From Verrucomicrobiota bacterium (GTDB lineage Bacteria > Verrucomicrobiota > Verrucomicrobiia > Limisphaerales > BJHT01), in NCBI GenBank assembly GCA_014193395.1, contig BJHT01000037.1:1-35420 (forward strand): a DNA stretch of 35,420 nt, given 5' to 3'. Below the pieces are notes generated by a model. That model was not told the DNA's origin, searched no databases, and saw only the letters and a program-made list of their open reading frames with translations. Within the stretch, counting starts at the first letter, position 1; every line of letters begins with the position of its first letter. This document shows, piece by piece, positions 29,906 through 35,420 of the stretch. Made by a program: the position numbers and the translations under genes.

Positions 29906-30033
29906 TGTGGGGCAGGCTTCCAGCCTGACGGTTCGGGCTCCATCCGTGCCGCCCGTTCCCCCGGCGGCGGTGTGGCGCAACGGAGCTGGGTAAACGGGGC
30001 AGGGAACCAGCAGGCAAAGATGCCTGCCCCACA
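29906..30033. repeat. Intergenic inverted repeat, about 30-base arms
   Basis: Arms 29906-29934 and 30004-30033. The outer 12 bases TGTGGGGCAGGC are a perfect inverted match and the rest is imperfect. The right arm contains the small palindrome GCAGGCAAAGATGCCTGC. It lies in the 534-base gap 29635-30168 between divergent genes (82-residue protein, minus; NHL protein, plus). The rest of the gap has no recognisable gene. Confidence 0.65.
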
Positions 30034-30168
30034 CCTGCGGCGGGCCGGGGTTGCACATGGACAGGCGTGGAGGAGTGCGGCAGTTTCGCGTCGAATTTCA
30101 CCCGAGGGTTGCCGGTGCGAGCGCCGGTGGCCTGACAGGTGTGGGTCGGAAGCACGGAGCATTTGAGC

Positions 30169-31260
30169 ATGAACTATCGCATTGGACTTTCAGTGGTGGC
30201 CCTGGCGGTGACACTGGCTGGCGTGGTGGCGGCACCGGCGGCGCAGGTGGTGTTGGTGGCGGGCGGCGGCACCGGGACGGTCGGGGGCGTGCCCGCGACG
30301 CAGTTTCATTTGCGCGAGCCATTTGGCGTTGAGTTCGATCGGGCGGGCGGGCTGGTGATCGTCGAGATGGCGCTCGGCCAGCGGGTGCATCGCGTGGATG
30401 CCGCCGGCATTCTGACCACGATCGCCGGGACCGGAACGAAGGGGGATGCCGGTGACGGCGGGCCGGCGACGAAGGCGCAGGTCAATGGCATCCACAATCT
30501 CGCCATCGCACCGAACGGTGACATTTATCTGGCGGACACTTGGAACTGCCGCATCCGCAAAATCGACGCCAAAACTGGGGTGATCTCGACGGTCGTCGGC
30601 ACCGGCGAGAAGGGCTACAGCGGCGACGGCGGTCCGGCGGTGGCGGCAAAAGTGGGCGGCATCTACTGCGCAACGTTTGATCCCAAGGGCGAGCGGCTGT
30701 ATCTCGCCGACCTCCACAATTTGCGCGTGCGCGTGCTCGAACTGCAGACCGGCCTCATCAAACTGGTCGCCGGCAATGGAAAAAAGGGCGTGCCGGCGGA
30801 CGGCTCGCCCGCTGTGGATTCGCCGCTGTCCGACCCGCGCGCGGTCGCGGCGGACCGGCAGGGCAATGTCTATATCCTCGAACGCGGCGGCCACGCATTG
30901 CGCGTGGTGAATCGGCAGGGCGCCATCCGTACGGTCGTGAACGCCAGCGGGCGGGTGGGCGCGGCGGGCGACGGCGGCCCCGCGCTCGCGGCCACGATGA
31001 ACGGCCCCAAGCATCTCTGCATCGACCTCCAAGACAACGTCATCATCGCCGACGCCGAGAATCATCTCATCCGCAAATACCTACCGCGCGAGGAGCGCAT
31101 CGTGCGCGTCGCCGGCACCGGCAAGAAGGGTTCCGCCGGCGTCGGCGGGCCGCCGGAAAAGGTCGAGTTGAACCGGCCGCACGGGGTTTATGTGGCGGCG
31201 TCCGGCGTGCTCTACATCACGGACAGCTACAACGAGCGCGTCCTGAAAATCATCGAGTGA
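30169..31260 (+). CDS. Secreted NHL-repeat beta-propeller protein
   Basis: A 363-residue protein. The signal peptide MNYRIGLSVVALAVTLAGVVAAPAA leads into five copies of a repeat of the form GTGxKGxxGDGGPA (residues about 95, 150, 205, 260 and 320), each followed by a strand such as NGDIYLADTWNCRIRKI. This is the NHL/six-bladed propeller pattern; such proteins bind ligands or partner proteins outside the membrane, and no enzyme motif is evident. ATG at 30169 has GGAG about ten bases upstream. The stop codon TGA ends at 31260. Confidence 0.9.
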   Translation: MNYRIGLSVVALAVTLAGVVAAPAAQVVLVAGGGTGTVGGVPATQFHLREPFGVEFDRAGGLVIVEMALGQRVHRVDAAGILTTIAGTGTKGDAGDGGPATKAQVNGIHNLAIAPNGDIYLADTWNCRIRKIDAKTGVISTVVGTGEKGYSGDGGPAVAAKVGGIYCATFDPKGERLYLADLHNLRVRVLELQTGLIKLVAGNGKKGVPADGSPAVDSPLSDPRAVAADRQGNVYILERGGHALRVVNRQGAIRTVVNASGRVGAAGDGGPALAATMNGPKHLCIDLQDNVIIADAENHLIRKYLPREERIVRVAGTGKKGSAGVGGPPEKVELNRPHGVYVAASGVLYITDSYNERVLKIIE

Positions 31261-31322
31261 CGTGCAACCTCGCGCAGCGCCGCACCTTCACGCCGATGAA
31301 CCTGAAAACGACACTTGTGGTG

Positions 31323-31460
31323 AACCACGAAAGACACGAAAGGCCCGAAAACAAAGGGCTGCAGCGTGCTCGGCCGGCATCGGATAATCTCACATGCCCG
31401 GCGGCATCTCCCGAGGCCGCGTGGCCTTCTTCTTTCGTGTCTTTTGTGTCTTGCGTGGTT
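31323..31460. repeat. Inverted repeat before the alpha/beta hydrolase gene, 30-base arms (25/30)
   Basis: Arms 31323-31352 and 31431-31460 with a 78-base loop. The arms are built from AACCACG and the word GACACGAAA. The region is an open frame continuous with the hydrolase gene, so translation of the left arm gives NHERHERPE, an artefact rather than protein. The right arm reaches the candidate start codon of that gene. Confidence 0.8.
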
Positions 31461-32324
31461 CCAACTGCTTTTTTCCTGACCAAAATCTTTCGCCGCTTTT
31501 CATTCCACCTTCTCGCGCTCGTTGGTGCGTCGTGCCTCGCAGCCGGCGCGCTGGCGGCCGCGGAACTGCCCGCGTTCACGCCGGGAAAACAAACCATCCA
31601 GTTCACGGAATCGGCCCTGCAATCGGCCGCGGACGAGGTGAAGTCGCGGCTGCATTCGATCGAGGAACCGGGGCCGTTCGACATCACGCGCGAGAAATTT
31701 CAGATCATCGTGCCGAAGACCTACACCCACGCCGAGCCGTGGGGGCTGTTCATCTGGATCAATGCCGGTGATGCGCCGAACATTCCCGCGGATTGGGAAC
31801 CCGTGCTGGCCGCGCGCAAGCTGCTCTTCGTCGGCGCATTCAAGTCCGGCAACCCGCGCAGCATCTTCGACCGCGTGCGCCTTGCCGTGGACGCGAACAT
31901 CGGGATGCGGCGCAAATTCAACGTCGATGGCCGGCGGGTGTACGTCTCGGGCTTCTCCGGCGGCGCCCGCGTGGCCAGCATGCTCGGCGTCAGCTACGGC
32001 GACATGTTCAGCGGCACGATCCCCTTCATGGGCGTGAATTTTTACACCGAACTGCCGGCGGGCGAGGGGAAGAAATTCAACGTCAGCTACCTGCCCGACG
32101 ACGAGGTGCTCGAACTGGCGAAAAAGAAATGCCGCTACGTCCTCGTGACCGGCGAGAAGGATTTCAACCGCCTGAACACGCGGTCCGCGCACGAGCACGG
32201 CTTCAAGAAGGAAGGCTTTGCGAACGTGCTCTATCTCGAAGTCCCCGGCCTCGGCCACGCGCTGCCCGGCGCGAAAACGTTGGAGCAGGGGATCGAGTTT
32301 CTCGACGTGGGCAAGGGGCGCTGA
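31455..32324 (+). CDS. Secreted alpha/beta hydrolase (esterase-like)
   Basis: About 289 residues from GTG at 31455. The signal peptide is a basic start (TKIFRRF) followed by HLLALVGASCLAAGALAAA and cleavage before ELPAF. The nucleophile elbow GFSGG has Ser168, Asp236 stands in TGEKDF, and His268 in GLGHAL, so the triad appears complete. The family is that of serine esterases and polyhydroxybutyrate-depolymerase-like enzymes; the substrate is unknown. The frame runs upstream to 31257, and an ATG at 31293 would add residues encoded by the inverted repeat, which I consider unlikely. The start choice between 31446 and 31455 (both GTG) is uncertain. Confidence 0.78.
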   Translation: MVPTAFFLTKIFRRFSFHLLALVGASCLAAGALAAAELPAFTPGKQTIQFTESALQSAADEVKSRLHSIEEPGPFDITREKFQIIVPKTYTHAEPWGLFIWINAGDAPNIPADWEPVLAARKLLFVGAFKSGNPRSIFDRVRLAVDANIGMRRKFNVDGRRVYVSGFSGGARVASMLGVSYGDMFSGTIPFMGVNFYTELPAGEGKKFNVSYLPDDEVLELAKKKCRYVLVTGEKDFNRLNTRSAHEHGFKKEGFANVLYLEVPGLGHALPGAKTLEQGIEFLDVGKGR

Positions 32325-32365
32325 AGTGAGGTAGCCGCCGAGGTGGCGAGGCGGAGCGGTGGATG

Positions 32366-32552
32366 AAGCTCCAAGCCCAAAACTCAAAGCTCAAGGGAAG
32401 CTCCAAGAAACAAGGCAGACCAAACATCACGCCGGGCCTGGCACTGAAAAAACGGTCGCGGGACGAGGCGGTAAGACCGGCGGCACAGACGCAACGCGCA
32501 GTCCGTGGAGCTTGGTGCTTCCCTTGAGCTTTGAGCTTTGGGCTTGGAGCTT
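32366..32552. repeat. Intergenic inverted repeat, 42-base arms (40/42 complementary)
   Basis: Arms 32366-32407 and 32511-32552 with a 103-base loop, in the gap 32325-32607 between the hydrolase and kinase genes. The arms contain the overlapping words AAGCTCCAAG, AAAGCTCAA and GGGAAGC. No gene is recognisable inside. Confidence 0.95.
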
Positions 32553-32607
32553 TTCCCCGCCCGCCTGCGCGCTTTACGGCGGCCGCGATTCCACTAAGCT
32601 TCCCGCA

Positions 32608-33705
32608 ATGTCCGCCGAACCGCCGTTCAAATCCTTCACCCAGCTTCTTCACGAGGAGCTGCAGGCGCGCGGCGAGGCCCCGGTGATCAAGGTCTTCCCG
32701 GGTGGCGAAACCATTTTCAAGGAGGGCGACCCCGGCGACGGACTGTATCTCATTCTTGATGGCCTGGTGCAGATCTCCGCGATTGTCGGGCAGTCCGAGC
32801 GACGCGTGTTGTCGCAGTTGGGTCCGGGCGAATTTTTCGGCGAGATGGCGGTGATCGACAACGCCCCGCGTTCGGCCTCCGCCATTGCCGACAAGGACTC
32901 CCGGCTGCTGTTTGTGTCGCATGACGAGATGATGGAGTTGATGCAGCAATGCCCGGCGCTGGCGGTCGCGCTGTTGCGAGATTTCAGCCATCGGATGCGC
33001 GAGTTCAACCGCCAGTATGTGCAGGAAATTCTCCACGCCGACCGCCTGACCATGCTCGGTCGTTTCGCCCGGTCGATCGTGCATGACCTCAAGAATCCGC
33101 TGAACGTCATCGGCCTCGCGGGCGACATGGCGGCGATGGAAAAGGCCACGCCGGAGATGCGCCGTGAGGCCCGCAAACGCATCCATCAGCAGGTGGACCG
33201 GCTCGCGCGCATGGTGAACGAACTGCTGCGCGTGACCGAGGGCACCAAGCAAAGCTCGCTCGAGCCGGGCGATTTCGCGGCCTACTTCCACAGCGTCGTC
33301 GAGGAGGTGCGCGAGGAACTGGGCGACCGGCTCGTGGTTCTCGAAATCCAGAATCCTCCGCCCGCCGTCACGCTCCGTCTCAATCCATCGCGGCTGCACC
33401 ACGTTTTTTTCAACCTCTTCAACAACGCTGCCGACTTCATGCCCCGCGGCGGCCGCATCATGGTGCGCTTCCAGCAGACGCCGCGGGAGTTGATCGCCGA
33501 GGTCGAGGACACCGGCCCCGGTTTCTCGGCGGAAACGGCGCGCAAGCTCTTCACGCCCTTCTTCACGCAGGGCAAGCCCAACGGCACCGGCCTTGGTCTC
33601 TCGATCTGCAAAAACATCATCGAGGACCACGGCGGGAAAATCGCGGCGCGCCGCGAGGAAGGCCGCGGGGCCATCTTCTCCATCAGCCTGCCGGTTCCCG
33701 ACTGA
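32608..33705 (+). CDS. Soluble histidine kinase with cyclic-nucleotide-binding domain
   Basis: A 365-residue sensor kinase. Residues about 27-120 form a cNMP-binding domain, with the phosphate cassette FGEMAVIDNAPRSASA containing Glu79 and Arg88. The HisKA part has the H-box RSIVHDLKNPL with His159. The ATPase domain holds the N-box LFNNAADF (272-273), G1 DTGPGF (301-306) and G2 GTGLGLSI (326-333). There is no transmembrane segment, so it senses a cytoplasmic nucleotide, possibly cAMP or cGMP. No response regulator gene lies next to it. ATG at 32608 starts the domain properly; earlier in-frame codons come from the inverted repeat. Confidence 0.92.
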   Translation: MSAEPPFKSFTQLLHEELQARGEAPVIKVFPGGETIFKEGDPGDGLYLILDGLVQISAIVGQSERRVLSQLGPGEFFGEMAVIDNAPRSASAIADKDSRLLFVSHDEMMELMQQCPALAVALLRDFSHRMREFNRQYVQEILHADRLTMLGRFARSIVHDLKNPLNVIGLAGDMAAMEKATPEMRREARKRIHQQVDRLARMVNELLRVTEGTKQSSLEPGDFAAYFHSVVEEVREELGDRLVVLEIQNPPPAVTLRLNPSRLHHVFFNLFNNAADFMPRGGRIMVRFQQTPRELIAEVEDTGPGFSAETARKLFTPFFTQGKPNGTGLGLSICKNIIEDHGGKIAARREEGRGAIFSISLPVPD

Positions 33706-33927
33706 GCCGCGCCGATGCCGTCGGCGCACGGTCTTTGGGCGGCAGAAACGGGTGTCCTGCCACCGGTGGGCGACCTTCCCGGCTCACCTGTTCGATTCGC
33801 CAAATAGTGAGCGACGGCGTGCGACCGCCACGATCCACACTGGGGCGCGCCCCGTTCGTTCCGCGCCGGGGGGGAAAAGCTTCGACAGCCGCCGCCCTGC
33901 CCGTGACGATTCTCCGCAGCAGCCGCA

Positions 33928-35420
33928 ATGAACCGCATCCGCCTACTTTCCGAACACGTCGCCAACCAGATCGCCGCCGGCGAGGTCATCGAGCGGCCGG
34001 CCAGCGTCGTGAAGGAACTCGTCGAGAACGCCCTCGACGCCCAGGCCGCGCGCATCACCGTGGAAATCCAGGCCGGCGGCCGCAGCCTCATTCGCGTGAC
34101 CGACGACGGCGTGGGCATGAGCCGCGACGACGCGCTGCTGTGCCTCGAACGTCACGCGACCAGCAAGCTCCAGCGCGCCGAGGATTTGCAGGCGATCACG
34201 ACGATGGGCTTTCGCGGCGAGGCGCTCCCGAGCATCGCGAGCGTGAGCCGCTTCACGCTCACGACGCTCGAGCGCGACGCGACCGCGCCCGACGGCACGC
34301 AGGTCGTCATTCATGGCGGCAAGATTCTTGAAGTGAAGGCCGCGGGCTGCGCGCCGGGCACGGCGATGGAAGTGCGGCAGTTGTTCTACAATCTGCCGCC
34401 GCGGCGGAAATTTCTGCGCAGCGAAGAAACCGAGCGCGCGCACATCCAGCATTACCTCATGCTCGTGGCGCTGGCGTATCCGGCGGTCGCGCTCACGTTC
34501 ACGAGCGACACGCGGCAGGTGTGGCAGTTGCCCGCGGTCGCGCACGGTGACGACACGGCCTCACGTCTGGCCGCCCTGCGCGAGCGACTGCGCGTGCTGC
34601 GCGGCGGGCAGGACAAATTTCTCGCCGTGGATTTCACCGGCGAACTCGAGGCGGCCGCGAGCGAGGACGACGTCGTCCTGCAAGAGCGCAAGACCACGCC
34701 GCTGCGGCTGTGGGGCTTCATCGGTGCGCCGGGCGTCTCGCGCTCGACCCGCGAAGAACAGCACGTCTTCGTCAACCGCCGCCCCGTCGAAAACCGCGGC
34801 CTGAACTTCGCGCTGACCGAGGGCTATCACACCGCGCTGATGAAGGGCCGCTTCCCTGTCTGCTGCCTCTTCCTCGAGATCGATCCCGGCGAAGTGGACG
34901 TGAACATTCATCCCTCGAAGCGCGAGGTGAAATTCCGCCACGAAGGCAACGTGCGTCGGCTGGTGGCCGAGGCCGTGCGCGAGACGCTGCTGCGGTATCA
35001 CACGCCCGCGGCCTCCGCGCGCCCCATCCCTCCCGCCGCGCCCGAGCCGGATCGGCTTTCGCTCCCAACCGCGACTGGTGCGCCGCCCGCGCCCGCCCTC
35101 GCCAACGCACCGGAGCCACTGCCCGAAACCTCCGACCTCCCAAACTTCGGAATCTCCCGGACCGCGAAGCCCGTGATCCCGTGGCCGCAGCGCCCGCCTT
35201 CACCCGAATCACCCGCTCAACCACCTCCCGCCACCCGCATCGCCCCGGCACCCACGAGTCCGTCTTCCCCGCCAGCAACCAAGTCCCCCCCCGCGCCAAC
35301 AGCCATCGCCCAGCCCCGTCCCTCCGGCCCGCCGCTCGACGCGCCCGTCCCGCTGCTCGCCGTGCCGCTGCGACTGGTCGGCGTCATCGGCAAACTCTAC
35401 GTCGTGCTCGAATCCGACCG
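33928..35420 (+). CDS. mutL: DNA mismatch repair protein MutL (3' end outside window)
   Basis: The mismatch-repair matchmaker that links MutS to downstream strand removal. The N-terminal GHKL ATPase is complete: Glu30 and Asn34 in KELVENALDA, DDGVGM (59-64), HATSKL (76-81), GFRGEAL (94-100), FYNLPPRRKFL and later QHVFVNRRPV. A Pro/Ala/Ser-rich linker follows from about residue 350, much richer in proline than usual. The window ends just after the start of the C-terminal dimerisation domain (VPLRLVGVIGKLYVVLES). Whether that domain has the endonuclease motif cannot be seen. Start ATG at 33928 gives the standard MNRIRLLSEHVANQIAAGEV. Confidence 0.96.
   Translation, partial: MNRIRLLSEHVANQIAAGEVIERPASVVKELVENALDAQAARITVEIQAGGRSLIRVTDDGVGMSRDDALLCLERHATSKLQRAEDLQAITTMGFRGEALPSIASVSRFTLTTLERDATAPDGTQVVIHGGKILEVKAAGCAPGTAMEVRQLFYNLPPRRKFLRSEETERAHIQHYLMLVALAYPAVALTFTSDTRQVWQLPAVAHGDDTASRLAALRERLRVLRGGQDKFLAVDFTGELEAAASEDDVVLQERKTTPLRLWGFIGAPGVSRSTREEQHVFVNRRPVENRGLNFALTEGYHTALMKGRFPVCCLFLEIDPGEVDVNIHPSKREVKFRHEGNVRRLVAEAVRETLLRYHTPAASARPIPPAAPEPDRLSLPTATGAPPAPALANAPEPLPETSDLPNFGISRTAKPVIPWPQRPPSPESPAQPPPATRIAPAPTSPSSPPATKSPPAPTAIAQPRPSGPPLDAPVPLLAVPLRLVGVIGKLYVVLESD

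Overview
The window comes from a high-GC bacterium that is very probably a member of the Verrucomicrobiota. The 16S gene carries the sequence ACACCTACGGGTGGCAGC (5526-5543), the known target of the EUB338-III probe for Verrucomicrobia. A Verrucomicrobia/Planctomycetes-type conserved hypothetical gene (13122-13565) and two stand-alone pilin-like genes of a style common in this phylum agree with that. Subdivision 3 is a weak guess.

Layout. (1) 1-4083, plus strand: the end of a type II secretion operon, gspF (cut by the window edge), gspH, gspI, gspJ and gspK. Every junction is a 4-base stop/start overlap, so the genes are probably translationally coupled. (2) 4142-4951: bioD. (3) 4952-10323: a complete rRNA operon in the order 16S, tRNA-Ala(TGC), tRNA-Ile(GAT), 23S, 5S and a strong intrinsic terminator. 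Clear processing stems enclose 16S and 23S. The leader holds a boxA and a terminator-like hairpin. (4) 10415-19551, minus strand: zinc-ribbon membrane protein, ABC exporter, leuS, a 46-residue membrane microprotein, the conserved hypothetical, and a two-domain M16 metalloprotease. (5) 20002-23983, plus strand: a secreted protein of unknown function, pdxJ, acpS and an AlkA-type DNA glycosylase. (6) 24231-29634, minus strand: a large secreted protein resembling a glycoside hydrolase, two pilin-like genes and an 82-residue hypothetical. (7) 30169-35420, plus strand: a secreted NHL-repeat protein, an alpha/beta hydrolase, a soluble cyclic-nucleotide-domain histidine kinase and the 5' part of mutL.

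The most striking thing not explained by genes is a set of long inverted repeats in the noncoding gaps: 16714-16805, 16878-16960, 16999-17075, 22480-22862 (with a second one nested at 22551-22742), 24009-24193, 27604-27720, 29906-30033, 31323-31460 and 32366-32552. Each pair of arms has its own sequence, yet all share one design: arms of about 27-53 bases, mostly 80-100% complementary, in several cases built from short repeated words, always outside conserved coding sequence. They also create long false open frames that extend genes upstream, for example in front of leuS and the alpha/beta hydrolase. Other points of interest are a 49-residue insertion inside the LeuS catalytic region, the Ala-Ile spacer tRNA order, and the boxA-like motifs repeated through the rRNA operon. 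No CRISPR array, transposase, integrase or phage gene was seen.
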